Positions 16,407-25,311 are shown, counted from the first letter of the stretch. The stretch: 64,000 nt of DNA from Lachnospiraceae bacterium (GCA_014799465.1 JAAVHZ010000022.1:62001-126000); one strand, 5' to 3'. Numbers and translations: made by a program. The notes: a model not told the origin generated them from the letters alone.

Positions 16407-16887
16407 ATAGGCATTTGTCCTCCTTAAACTTATTTACCCCTGCAAAAAAGCAAGGGTATGTAGACACAGCCAGTCCATACAGTTCCATGCCCACTTGGGC
16501 GGCGTTCTCTCTGCCAGTGCTATGCACGGATTGAGCAAAGGGCAGGCTCATGTCGTGGCTCTGCTGTCCTCTGCGGCGGGTATCCCTATGGCGGCTGCTA
16601 TGGAGTTTTCAAGGAGCAGTAATTTATCACAGTTGGTTTGTGGCAATAAAAAAGGATGGGAGGTTTTTACCTCTCACCCAGTAGCCGATAAGGATGTGTA
16701 TTTTTAGACATGGTATTCTGATTTTTTGAAAATATATAAGCACCCGATACTAAATCTTTTCTTTCGATTAGTGATAAGTAGCTACATTAATTTATAAAAT
16801 TATAAGTACAAATTGGATTTTTGTGGTAAAATAGCGAGATATGGATATCGTCTATCATAAAATGTAAACAAGAGGGTGAATGAATAA
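16407..16887. other. Mobile-element remnant and spacer before the PIN gene
   Basis: The first part (to about 16620) keeps the GC-rich composition of the element and contains a decayed minus-strand coding stretch that ends in the ATPase gene. A hairpin at 16657-16676 is followed on the minus strand by ATCC and a T6 run. After 16690 the sequence becomes A/T-rich and must carry the promoter of the PIN-domain gene. No clear consensus boxes were found. Confidence 0.45.
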
Positions 16888-18564
16888 ATGATTAAAATAG
16901 AAAAATTTCAAGAAATACGTTCAAGTGAACATATAATCGTTTTAGATACAAATGTATTGTTAGAATTATATCGTCAGCCAGCTAATATTAGCTTGGATGT
17001 AATAAGTGCGCTGAAAAAAATCCAAAACAACATCTATGTACCAAGACAAGTTTATGATGAATATTTAAAGAACTATCATAAAACATGTGGTGAAGAAAAA
17101 AAGAAATATAAAAAAGTAACCAAAGAGCTTTCTGATTCCCTAAAAACTCTTCAAGATGATATTGCAAAGAAAATTGGGGAATACAGAAAACACAACTATA
17201 CAGATATTTCCAAACTACAAAATGATTTAAATGAGAAAATCAAAGATTCGCAAAACATAATAACTAATTTTGAAAAAAGCCATCATGCGGAAATACAGCT
17301 AAATATTGATTTTTTAGAAAATGATAAGGTAAAAGAGTTTGTTGACTTATTACATAATCAAGGGAATATAGGCAAAAAAATACCATTCTCAAAAAAACTG
17401 CTGTTATTACAAGAAGGGCAGATACGATATGATAATTTAATCCCACCTGGCTTTCGTGATTCCGAAAAAAATGGAGAAGCTAAGTACGGAGATTTATTTG
17501 TCTGGAAAGATATAATTACAATAGCAAAAGAGAAAAACTCTAATATCATATTTGTATGCAATGATACCAAAGAGGACTGGTGGGAAAAAAACAAAGATAT
17601 ACCTATTGATTTAAGGCAAGAATTAGATGAAGAATTTTTGGAAACCAATCCTTCTTTAAGTATTAACTTTTTGACTTTAGATAAATTTTTCTCATATTTG
17701 GCAGAGGAATTAAAGTTGGGAAAGTCTAAAAGTGCTTTACAATTATCTGCTTTAGATGACACTAAAGAGATGTTAGCCAACTATGAAGATAAAATATCCC
17801 AAAGCATCAAAGATTATTTAATGACCATAAACATTGAAAAAGAATTAGATGAAGAATTTTTGGAAACTGGTGATGAAAATATATATTGGAGTATAGCAGA
17901 TGTTTCTGTTGAAAAAGAAAACAAAAATATCACCTATTATGTAAACTTAGATATTAGTGTCCTTGCAGATTTAGTTTATCAGGAAGATGGCGATTATCCT
18001 TATAATGCAGGTAAAATTGCTTTGGCATTGATTGAAGAAATAGAGATATCAATGGAACAATATTCAATAGACATTGAAATAAAAACTATAAGTGTTGAAA
18101 AAAGCGATATCTTGCATATTGAACCAGAAGTATGGAGTATCGTAAAACATATGGAGAACCAAAATCCTTGCAAGGATATTATTGCCGCTAGCAAAAATGT
18201 CACTAAAATCCAAGAAAATGCAGAACAATTGAATAATACTGTAGATATGAATAGCTTGAAACAAACATTACAGCAATATGCAACACTATATGAGAGGTTA
18301 GCTCAATCTATTAAACCAATAAGAACAAACGAGGTGTTTACAGAATTAACAAAACAAACTGCTGCAATTCAAAAAGCCCTATCAGCAGCAATAATGCCTC
18401 TACAAGCCAATGGTGCTTTTTCAGAATTGGTAAAGCAAGCCTCCATATACCAATCAGCTTTTTTAGCTGTTAAGCCTTTACAAGCTAATAGTGCTTTTTC
18501 AGAATTGGCAAAACAATTTTCAGCAAATAAAAAAATGAGTGAATCAACAGATGATCCAGAGTAA
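16888..18564 (+). CDS. PIN-like (DUF4935/PIN_8) domain protein
   Basis: This 558-residue protein starts at ATG 16888 with a GAGGGTG binding site. The N-terminal PIN-like nuclease domain has its first acid in VLDTNVLLELYRQ (Asp20). Further motifs are KYGDLFVWKDII near 205 and VCNDTKEDWW near 227, matching the acidic metal-binding set of PIN_8 proteins. Residues 65-130 look coiled-coil. The C-terminus (about 470-550) has three degenerate repeats around LQAN.AFSEL.KQ. A 28-bp exact DNA duplication encodes ELDEEFLET twice. PIN_8 proteins occur in defence islands as putative RNA-cleaving effectors. Context, beside phosphorothioation and restriction genes, agrees. Target and activity are unknown. 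Confidence 0.72.
   Translation: MIKIEKFQEIRSSEHIIVLDTNVLLELYRQPANISLDVISALKKIQNNIYVPRQVYDEYLKNYHKTCGEEKKKYKKVTKELSDSLKTLQDDIAKKIGEYRKHNYTDISKLQNDLNEKIKDSQNIITNFEKSHHAEIQLNIDFLENDKVKEFVDLLHNQGNIGKKIPFSKKLLLLQEGQIRYDNLIPPGFRDSEKNGEAKYGDLFVWKDIITIAKEKNSNIIFVCNDTKEDWWEKNKDIPIDLRQELDEEFLETNPSLSINFLTLDKFFSYLAEELKLGKSKSALQLSALDDTKEMLANYEDKISQSIKDYLMTINIEKELDEEFLETGDENIYWSIADVSVEKENKNITYYVNLDISVLADLVYQEDGDYPYNAGKIALALIEEIEISMEQYSIDIEIKTISVEKSDILHIEPEVWSIVKHMENQNPCKDIIAASKNVTKIQENAEQLNNTVDMNSLKQTLQQYATLYERLAQSIKPIRTNEVFTELTKQTAAIQKALSAAIMPLQANGAFSELVKQASIYQSAFLAVKPLQANSAFSELAKQFSANKKMSESTDDPE
17618..17867 (+). repeat. 28-bp exact direct repeat within the PIN gene
   Basis: Identical 28-base copies lie at 17618-17645 and 17840-17867, in the same reading frame and 222 bp apart. 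They encode ELDEEFLET in both places. 222 is divisible by 3, so recombination between them would delete 74 residues in frame. Confidence 0.9.
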
Positions 18565-19313
18565 TTTTTCAGTTAAATATTATAGATTGTCATTCACATT
18601 AAATCGACGGATAGAAATTGTATAATTTACTGTCCGTTGATTTTTTATGTTCTCAAAAGAAATTACACATCTAATTATTTTCAGTAATAAATGACTCAAT
18701 GCCAGAAGAATTGAAAATGACCATATCCGCTTTTGCAGAATTAATGGTCTGGCAAATCGGTTCAGTGAGATCAACAAGATTTTCAAAAACTGATTGTAAG
18801 TCCAGCAAATAGTTCTGTTTAAAGCTGGTGATTGAAGCATCAGGAACTTTAGAAAAACCTCAGAAATCTCTTAAATGCTTTGAGTATTTAAGAAAAACAA
18901 GTAAAAGACAGTCTGTTGGAATAGAGAAAATGCGTTGGAGAATTAAAGTCCAAAGCATAGCAGTTAAATGGTACTTATGGTATAGTCCTGTAGAAGAATG
19001 GTAATGCTGATAAAAAGACATTGGAATTATTGAATCAAGGTCAATATGGTTTTCCAAAAGAGACAGAAACTGAGGTTTGTCAGAATCAAAAAATTCCTGA
19101 CAATCTTCAAAAATAGCTGCCAAAGTGGGCTGTTTTTGTGTTATCATAGAGTTATCTATTTTGGGTGATTTGTTTTGTAGTTATTTGTCATTTCAATTAT
19201 TCAAAAACAGAAAAGAGATTTTTTATTTTAAAATAATAAATTTGCTGTATTTATGCGGATTTTGGTGTTTTGGAAACTCTTAAAAGGTATATTATTGTAG
19301 AAGGGAGTAAAAT
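18565..19313. other. Gap holding a transposase remnant and a promoter region
   Basis: Apart from the decayed transposase at 18671-19147, the left 100 bases and the right 165 bases are A/T-rich and without coding potential. The right part precedes the PD-(D/E)XK-like gene, whose AAGGGAG binding site sits at about 19303. Confidence 0.5.
18671..19147 (-). pseudogene. Transposase N-terminal remnant
   Basis: From ATG 19147 the frame reads a transposase N-terminal region (FFDSDKPQFLSLLENHIDLD, then SFYQHYHSSTG and a hydrophobic helical stretch). It is interrupted by an in-frame TGA after LRDF near 18860 and continues in the same frame to TAG at 18671 (DLTEPICQTINSAKAD, then FNSSGIESFITENN). Intact relatives have Cys at the stop position, so a point nonsense mutation plus loss of the catalytic C-terminus has inactivated it. 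The DDE residues are absent. No terminal inverted repeats were found. Confidence 0.7.
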
Positions 19314-20096
19314 ATGAGTTCAGTTACAGGAAGAATTGGTGAAATAAAACAACCAAGAGGCGGGTATATTAAACCGTCACAGTTTGATGTGTATAACCTT
19401 GACGATGGTTTAACATTAAGTGAAAATGAAAATATACATGCTTCTATAATGGGAATGGCAGTTGATTATTTAACAAGATTTGCAATGGGTACAAAAGTCA
19501 TAGACGCTTTTGATACATCATGTGAAGGTGCTGTAATTGCAGAGCAGATGTTTCAGGAAAAGGGAACTTTGAAAAAAGTAGAAAAATTATTATCTGGTAT
19601 AAAAGGGATTGATGGCAAGTCTATTATAAATGCTTGTAAAGTAGTTACATATGATGTGTGGCTTAGGAATCCGATGGGAGCAATTATGGCAAAGGGAGCA
19701 GATGAAACTAATCCCGATGCGGATACTGTTAATAATATTAAAATAATGATTGAGAGAAGTATTTCTTTTTGGAATAAGTACGGTCCGATTGTAAAAGATG
19801 GTTTCACATTTGAGCCAAACGGTTATACAAATACGGTTGATTCTGGAGATGGAGATTATCTTACTGCGGATACTCTTTGGGAGTTCAAGGTAACAAAGTC
19901 AAAACCAACTAATAAACATACATTACAGTTGTTAATGTATTGGATAATGGGACAACATTCAGGGCAAGAAATATATAAAAAAATACAAAAATTGGGTATA
20001 TTTAATCCAAGAATAAATGTGGTATATCTTCTTGATATAAAAGCTATTTCGGAAGAAATAATTGCGGAAGTGGAAAGAGATATTATTTGTTATTAA
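19314..20096 (+). CDS. Probable PD-(D/E)XK nuclease-fold protein
   Basis: This 260-residue protein starts at ATG 19314 after AAGGGAG. The region at about 180-215 reads SGDGDYLTADTLWEFKVTKS, then HTLQLLMYWIMG. That is an Asp, a spaced E-x-K, then a Q-containing helix, the pattern of PD-(D/E)XK nucleases. The N-terminal half (VDYLTRFAMGT and IINACKVVTYDVWLRN) is helical and found in a widespread uncharacterised family. It is monocistronic, has its own terminator, and is flanked by insertion-sequence debris inside a defence region. A nuclease or DNA-binding role in phage defence is possible but not shown. Confidence 0.6.
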   Translation: MSSVTGRIGEIKQPRGGYIKPSQFDVYNLDDGLTLSENENIHASIMGMAVDYLTRFAMGTKVIDAFDTSCEGAVIAEQMFQEKGTLKKVEKLLSGIKGIDGKSIINACKVVTYDVWLRNPMGAIMAKGADETNPDADTVNNIKIMIERSISFWNKYGPIVKDGFTFEPNGYTNTVDSGDGDYLTADTLWEFKVTKSKPTNKHTLQLLMYWIMGQHSGQEIYKKIQKLGIFNPRINVVYLLDIKAISEEIIAEVERDIICY

Positions 20097-20157
20097 GTGT
20101 ATTTGATATGTGTTGAATTTACATATTGCCATTATAACTGAATATATTTTGATTTAT

Positions 20158-20200
20158 GGTAGCGATTTATCTTAACAGAAAATCAGCTACCGTTTTATTT
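20158..20200 (+). terminator. Terminator after the PD-(D/E)XK-like gene
   Basis: GGTAGC and GCTACC with additional A/T pairs form a stem (20158-20191), followed by GTTTTATTTT. Confidence 0.75.
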
Positions 20201-20413
20201 TAACAACTATCAACACAGCATAGAAAGAATGAAGTATTAAGAAATGATTGAGAACAAGCGGGAAGTCAGCAAAGATTTAGGGAAACACTGAGTAATTATT
20301 TATCGATCCTATTATCTTGTTTTGGACTTTTTTGAGAAAGAATATTTGATTTAGGCTGTATTTATTAAGTTTTTCTTGGTTTCAGCAGGTCACTTTCCTA
20401 CAAATGGGCATAC

Positions 20414-20845
20414 TTAAGACATAGTATTACAGATATTTAAATTTTTTGTTCTGCCCGCCCTCTCACACATTACAAGATTGGCACTGGCAAAAAGAATGTT
20501 AAAACGGTTTATGTTCCAGGCTATTTCTCCGTACACAGCTTTGAAATATCCAAAATGGTTTTTTCCTGCTTTCAATTTGCTAATCCCAGTTAATGCCTGC
20601 ATAGTCTTTTGACACTTTTATACTTTTCTGACGCACATTTACCCTGAACTCTATTTGGTAAAAGTGTGCATCCTCACGGAATTTAGATTTGTTGCCAGCC
20701 TCCTGATATCTTGAATCACCATAAACTAACTCATCATCTTCCCTGATAAGCTTTGAAGTTTCTACTATAAAGAAGTATCGGTAATAGTATATACATACAA
20801 GCTGCCCACATCAACGCTGGCATGGATTTTCATTCCAAAGTACCA
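20414..20845 (-). pseudogene. IS5-type transposase C-terminal remnant
   Basis: The minus strand encodes pieces of an IS5-like DDE transposase in at least two frames. The first is WYFGMKIHASVDVGS, the second TSKLIREDDELVYGDSRYQE, and the third GYFKAVYGEIAWNINR, then LFASANLVM. The order matches IS5 family proteins, but frames are broken by stops near 20765 and 20600. The 5' third is missing. It has been replaced by an unrelated helix-turn-helix fragment at 20846-20956. Confidence 0.7.
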
Positions 20846-20956
20846 TTGATAAATGTTACACCTGCTAGGATATCCTAATGATACAATAGTTGACATAATA
20901 GAACCCGTCTCATCATATTTTTTTAATTCTCTGTTAAATTCGTTTTCTGAATACAA
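20846..20956 (-). pseudogene. IS3-type OrfA N-terminal fragment
   Basis: The first 37 residues from ATG 20956 (YSENEFNRELKKYDETGSI, then LGYPSRCNIYQW) resemble the N-terminal helix-turn-helix of IS3-family OrfA proteins. The frame then runs directly into the IS5-like fragment WYFGMK. The junction at about 20846 therefore records an insertion or recombination between two unrelated insertion sequences. Confidence 0.6.
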
Positions 20957-21022
20957 AATTACTTACTCTTTCGGAGTACTTTAGGAAGTTCAGATTTTTG
21001 TCCGCACCCCAAACCTTAGAAA

Positions 21023-22459
21023 TTATTTCAAAATTTTATCTATCATTTTTTCTATTTCATTTTTCTTTTCATCTATTTGTTTTTCAATCTCTTTTTGTTT
21101 ATATATTTCAGTATTTATCATATTAACAATTTTTTGCTGCTCAGATAGCGGTATATCTGGTATAGGAAATTCCTGCACTTGATTAGGAAAAATGTTTGTA
21201 TTGTTTCCAAGACCTTTTTTGTTTATTTCTATAAGATACTGAAAATATTGGCTTCTAAAATAGAAGTATGCAAATTCGGGATTTATAACAGATTCATCAA
21301 ATCTCATACGAATAATGAAATCACAGAAAATCCCTTTTACATCATCTTTTATAATTGCTACCTTTCCTATACCACCTTCACCAGATCTCATCATAACAAT
21401 ATCATTTACAGAAATTTCAGTAGAGACAGGTGTTTTTAATCCCTTAATCTTTTTAGTAAGTTTTCTTATAGCATAGTCATTAGAAACATATTTAATATCA
21501 GTTAAATCAAGCTCCCAAGAACTTATATCAGCCATTGAAACATATGCATAGTTTCCTGATTCATCATAATCAGTTGTTTCTATTCCTTGTCCTGTAATCA
21601 TTGGAAGAACAAGGCAGTGTTTAATCTTTTTGTTAGGTCTATTCAACAACTCATGATATACAAATTCTCCTGTTGGTCTTTGAAATTTAGCACTAAAACG
21701 AGCATCAACATTATTACCACATTGCAAAAAAGATGAATAAAACATTTTTTCTTTTAAAGAATCAAACTTTGCATAATTATATTTAAAATACTCTTCAAAA
21801 GTTTTATCAACAATAGATGAAATAGATTTTTTGGCTAATTTTAAATTAGAAATATCAAACAATATAGGGGTTGCCTTATTAATTATTTCTAACTGTTCTT
21901 TAGCGGTTGGAACATAAATGGGCATATCATAAATATACCTTTGTGCTAAATTTTTAATTGTCTTTCCCGTTTCAACACTCCTAAAATAATCCTTGCACAA
22001 AGAAGACTGCATAAACAAAATAAGGTATTTTTCTAGTAGCAAATCATTTTTTATACGAATTCTGCATAAATAATGTGATAATGTCATATTAAATGGCAGT
22101 TCTTCATCATAAACAAATGAATTACCACAATTAGACGATATAGTTATGACTATATCACCCACCTGTAGGCGATATTTAGATAATTCATCTGCTTTATCAT
22201 CATTTATATAAATAGCATTTTCAAGATTTAAACTACTATCATCAATATTTCTTACGGTTATATGAATGTTATCCGTTCCGATTTCATAATCTTCAGCCTT
22301 TATTGACTTACCACTTTCTAAGAAAGTAATGTATTCTCGCATTTTTTTCATATGAGTTAAATCATACTTTTGTTGTATTAAAAAGTAATCAACATCCATT
22401 CTTAAATACATATCTTTTGAAATGCTGGATAATTGAGGATTATTTATTGTAACGCTCAT
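21023..22459 (-). CDS. Type I-like restriction specificity subunit (HsdS family)
   Basis: This 478-residue protein starts at ATG 22459 behind AAGGGGG. It has two target-recognition domains, each followed by a helical conserved region. The first ends with the block PIYVPTAKEQLEIINKA near 190 and the second with FPIPDIPLSEQQKIVNMIN near 440, and a long coiled helix closes the protein. Such subunits determine the two half-sites of a bipartite DNA target. The gene lies 3 bases downstream of the fused nuclease-methyltransferase gene and is certainly co-transcribed. No separate HsdR helicase is present, so the pair resembles BcgI (type IIB/IIG with a separate S subunit) rather than classic type I. 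Confidence 0.85.
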   Translation of the reverse strand: MSVTINNPQLSSISKDMYLRMDVDYFLIQQKYDLTHMKKMREYITFLESGKSIKAEDYEIGTDNIHITVRNIDDSSLNLENAIYINDDKADELSKYRLQVGDIVITISSNCGNSFVYDEELPFNMTLSHYLCRIRIKNDLLLEKYLILFMQSSLCKDYFRSVETGKTIKNLAQRYIYDMPIYVPTAKEQLEIINKATPILFDISNLKLAKKSISSIVDKTFEEYFKYNYAKFDSLKEKMFYSSFLQCGNNVDARFSAKFQRPTGEFVYHELLNRPNKKIKHCLVLPMITGQGIETTDYDESGNYAYVSMADISSWELDLTDIKYVSNDYAIRKLTKKIKGLKTPVSTEISVNDIVMMRSGEGGIGKVAIIKDDVKGIFCDFIIRMRFDESVINPEFAYFYFRSQYFQYLIEINKKGLGNNTNIFPNQVQEFPIPDIPLSEQQKIVNMINTEIYKQKEIEKQIDEKKNEIEKMIDKILK

Positions 22460-22462
22460 ATA

Positions 22463-24886
22463 TTATTCCCCCTTAGACCAATCTATTTCTCTGATATAGT
22501 CAAGAAGAGATTCCTTTTTACCATCATCAATAAGAATCAAACCCGCTTTGTCTTCTCTATATAAATCATTAGGCTGTATTTTTAAACCTCTTTTCGTTCT
22601 CTTATATCCTATATTATCTACCTCTGCATTAAAAATACTGTAATCAAGTTCTTTTGAAACTTCTTCAAATACCCACCAAGTATTAACATAGCCAAATTCA
22701 TTTTGTGTGTCTTTATCGTACTTTAAGAGTTCAACTATTTCATTTCTATATTTTTCAATAAGCTCTGAATTGGAAAGTGCGTTATCTTTTTCTTGGATAT
22801 ATGCCTTTAAAAATCTATTAAGAAGTTCTCTTTCTTCACTTTCTGAAAGCTCCTTAATAGAAGGTAACTTACTCTTTTCTTTCTTCCCATCATTTGCCAA
22901 CACAAGATTTTCTATTCTGGTTTTAAGATTAGAGTATTCATCTGAATATTTTTTCCATACCTTATTCCATTCTTTTATTTCAGAAGATGTTTTCTTTTGT
23001 GCAAACAAAATACTGGTTTTGGTATTTGTAAAAGGAGCAAAAGTAGACTGTGGAAGGGAAACAACTGCCTTAACAATAAAGTATTTATAAATAAACAACC
23101 TAATATATTTATTCTCGGTAGTGTCAAATACACTTTCAGGAAGGACAGCAGCAAGTCTTCCACCTTCCTTTAAAAGCTGATAATAACGCTCAATAAAAAG
23201 GTTTTCAGAATTTTTCTTATTTCCAAATACAAATGATTTATTAAGCTTCTTTTTTGTCTCATTATCCAAATTTACAGAGAAGGGTGGATTAGTAAGTATA
23301 AGGTCAAATCTACCATTTATCTTTTTCGTATATAATTCATTATCAAATTCTTTGTTTAACTCATTTATACCTGTTTCTTTGGTATATTCAGGAAATGGAA
23401 GCAAACCATCACCCTTTTGTGTCCCTACAAAGATATTAGTGGAACCGTCCCCATGAAGAATCATATTAACCTTAGTAGCAGTACCAAGATTAAAGTTTAA
23501 TTCACTACCATAAATAAAATCTTTCGCCCATTTATTTTCTCTATTGTGAGGAAGAAACCAATCTTCCATCTTTTCTTTAACATAACGATTATTGCTTATC
23601 TGGTCTTTGAAACGATATTTTATATTAGCGGTAATAAATTTCATATACTCAATAAGGAAAGTTCCACTCCCAGCAGAGGGGTCTATCATATATGGAATTT
23701 CCTTATCATTATTAATTCTCTCAATAGCGAGTTTATCCGCTTGAATAGCCCAAAGCATAAAACGGACAATGTTAATATGAGTAAAAAACTGTCCTTTCGT
23801 CTGTTTAAAACCTTCTCTTATGATGCCTTCAAAAAAGTCCCCAAGAATGTCTTTCCCAGATAAAGAATTTTTACCATCAACAAAAGAATATCTCTCTATT
23901 GATTGTACCGTATATTTTACTTTTTCAAGAGAAAATTTCTTTGTATCTACAACATAAGACTTTTCTAATTCTTTCTCGTCTGTTATATTCAGTTTTTCCT
24001 TCAAAGCTCTTCGATATAATTCATTTATCCTATCGAAAAGCGTTTCCAATGATTCATAATCTTCAGTATCATCATTAAATGAAAAAGACTGAAACTCATA
24101 TTCTTCTCCATCATTTTTTTCATGCTCATCCTGTATTTTTGCAAGAATAAGGTTTGTTAGGGATGAAAAAATGTCATTATCATCAGTTCCACCACCACCC
24201 CATAAAACATTATGAAGGTCAGTCTGAAGATTAGTAAGTAACTCATTTGTAAAACTTGTTTCTAAGTCCTTTGCACTCCCTTTTTTATATGGTGTTTTCT
24301 GTGCCTTTCCATATTTTTCAGGAATTGTATTCACATAGTCACGAGAACTTTCCCAATCCTTATATGTATGAAATTTAGTAAAATCTATAATGATACATTC
24401 ATCATTAATATTTGTGCCTATAACATTTGTTGTATAAAGCATTAAATATTTTACATTACGCTTTTCAGCTTCTTCCATAGCTGCGACTTTAAAAAGCTGG
24501 TCTTCAATAATCTGGTCCCGATTTTCTCCAGTTTCACCGAAATATGCTTCAGGAGCTTTTAACTCTACAAAAAGAAAAGCATTATCCTTTTTGTCCCTTA
24601 CAACAACATCAATTCTTGATGTATTAGTATGAGGTCTGCCAGCTTTATATTCATGTTCAAATTCTATTTTAGAAATATCATAACCAAGTTCATTAACAAG
24701 CCTTGTGAGAAAATAAGCTCTTACTATTTCTTCATCTTTAAGAGTCTTTATATCTCTACCTTTTAATTCATCACAGTACTCTATTTTTTTACCTTTATAA
24801 TCAAAGGTTTTAACTACTTTTTGAGGTTGTGTTTCTATATATTTCTTTATGGTTTCTTTTTGAGTATCTGATAATACATAAGACAT
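22463..24886 (-). CDS. Fused PD-(D/E)XK nuclease - N6-adenine methyltransferase, BcgI A-like
   Basis: This 807-residue protein starts at ATG 24886 (AAGGTAC upstream). The N-terminal domain matches the HsdR N-terminal nuclease fold, with Asp93 in RIDVVV and the pair E108/K110 in FVELKAPE. A helical linker follows. The gamma-class N6-adenine methyltransferase has motif I DPSAGSGTF (402-410) and motif IV NPPF (533-536). GFKQTKGQFFT near 360 precedes motif I, as in HsdM proteins. No DEAD-box helicase motifs are present. Nuclease plus methylase in one chain with a separate S protein is the BcgI arrangement, which cuts on both sides of a bipartite site. All catalytic residues seen are intact, so the system may be active. 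Confidence 0.82.
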   Translation of the reverse strand: MSYVLSDTQKETIKKYIETQPQKVVKTFDYKGKKIEYCDELKGRDIKTLKDEEIVRAYFLTRLVNELGYDISKIEFEHEYKAGRPHTNTSRIDVVVRDKKDNAFLFVELKAPEAYFGETGENRDQIIEDQLFKVAAMEEAEKRNVKYLMLYTTNVIGTNINDECIIIDFTKFHTYKDWESSRDYVNTIPEKYGKAQKTPYKKGSAKDLETSFTNELLTNLQTDLHNVLWGGGGTDDNDIFSSLTNLILAKIQDEHEKNDGEEYEFQSFSFNDDTEDYESLETLFDRINELYRRALKEKLNITDEKELEKSYVVDTKKFSLEKVKYTVQSIERYSFVDGKNSLSGKDILGDFFEGIIREGFKQTKGQFFTHINIVRFMLWAIQADKLAIERINNDKEIPYMIDPSAGSGTFLIEYMKFITANIKYRFKDQISNNRYVKEKMEDWFLPHNRENKWAKDFIYGSELNFNLGTATKVNMILHGDGSTNIFVGTQKGDGLLPFPEYTKETGINELNKEFDNELYTKKINGRFDLILTNPPFSVNLDNETKKKLNKSFVFGNKKNSENLFIERYYQLLKEGGRLAAVLPESVFDTTENKYIRLFIYKYFIVKAVVSLPQSTFAPFTNTKTSILFAQKKTSSEIKEWNKVWKKYSDEYSNLKTRIENLVLANDGKKEKSKLPSIKELSESEERELLNRFLKAYIQEKDNALSNSELIEKYRNEIVELLKYDKDTQNEFGYVNTWWVFEEVSKELDYSIFNAEVDNIGYKRTKRGLKIQPNDLYREDKAGLILIDDGKKESLLDYIREIDWSKGE

Positions 24887-24913
24887 ACTAAAGTACCTTA
24901 TTTTCTAATGGAG

Positions 24914-24955
24914 CTTTAGTTATCTCCTGTGGAGATAACTAAAGGATATCCTTTA
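24914..24955. promoter_or_regulatory. Overlapping palindromes upstream of the restriction-modification gene
   Basis: A perfect inverted repeat with 14-bp arms and a 3-base loop (24914-24927 and 24931-24944) overlaps a 14-bp palindrome AAAGGATATCCTTT (24941-24954). Both lie in the 100-base gap between the small winged-helix gene and the nuclease-methylase gene, ahead of the latter. They could be an operator, an attenuator hairpin, or both. No T tract follows in either direction. Confidence 0.55.
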
Positions 24956-24986
24956 GCAAAATTCCTTTCTTTTGATTTAGATTTTA

Positions 24987-25265
24987 TTAATTATTTCCAA
25001 CACCAATATTCTGTATGGCATAGACTACTTTATGTCCTGTTTCAGTTAAAGCATATTTTCCTTTCTTTCCCTGAAACGGAACAACGCATCCATAGTCTTT
25101 AAGCTCATTAATGATTTTATTAGTTTTCAGCTTAGAGTAATGTGCTAGGTGCACAATTTCCTGTTGTGAGAGAGACACATAGCTCTCTTCTTTTATAGTA
25201 ACCTGATTCGCTGATAATATTTTCAACACTTCGTATCTATCGTTAGCAAATAACTCTAAATTCAT
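24987..25265 (-). CDS. Small winged-helix regulator of the restriction-modification operon
   Basis: This 92-residue protein starts at ATG 25265. It has a winged-helix pattern (ILSANQVTIKEESYVSLSQQEIVHLAH, KTNKIINELKDYG, then a GKKGKYALTETG wing). It is transcribed in the same direction as, and immediately before, the nuclease-methylase and specificity genes. It is therefore a candidate controller that delays or limits restriction. Classical C proteins are XRE-type, so this would be a different kind. A 14-bp palindrome (25298-25311) lies just upstream and could be its own operator. Confidence 0.6.
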   Translation of the reverse strand: MNLELFANDRYEVLKILSANQVTIKEESYVSLSQQEIVHLAHYSKLKTNKIINELKDYGCVVPFQGKKGKYALTETGHKVVYAIQNIGVGNN

Positions 25266-25297
25266 TCAAATCATCTCACCAAGATTTGTGTATTAAT

Positions 25298-25311
25298 TTT
25301 ACTATAGTAAA
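25298..25311. promoter_or_regulatory. Palindrome upstream of the RM regulator
   Basis: TTTACTATAGTAAA is a perfect 14-bp palindrome about 33 bases upstream of the regulator start codon. That position suits an operator for autoregulation. Confidence 0.4.

Larger units (their letters stand above)
14188..16680. mobile_element. Decayed conjugative/mobilisable element fragment
   Basis: A 2.5-kb stretch that is clearly more GC-rich than its surroundings encodes two sigma-like proteins and a RepA-like ATPase, all on the minus strand. This gene set is common in integrative elements of gut Clostridia. The 12-base motif ACCTCTCACCCA occurs at both ends (14188-14199 and 16669-16680). No integrase, relaxase or complete transfer gene is present, and the ATPase 5' end appears disrupted. 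The fragment boundaries are inferred from composition and the repeat. Confidence 0.6.
20097..21022. other. Gap with terminator and mosaic insertion-sequence debris
   Basis: No intact gene is present. The left 350 bases hold the terminator at 20158 and otherwise featureless A/T-rich DNA. Bases 20414-20956 are a mosaic of two transposase remnants. The last 65 bases lead to the stop of the restriction specificity gene. Confidence 0.6.

Noticed and set aside
22463-24886. Plain type I HsdM with a missing HsdR
   Set aside because: The chain already has a PD-(D/E)XK domain at the N-terminus, so the BcgI-like fused form fits better than a broken type I system.
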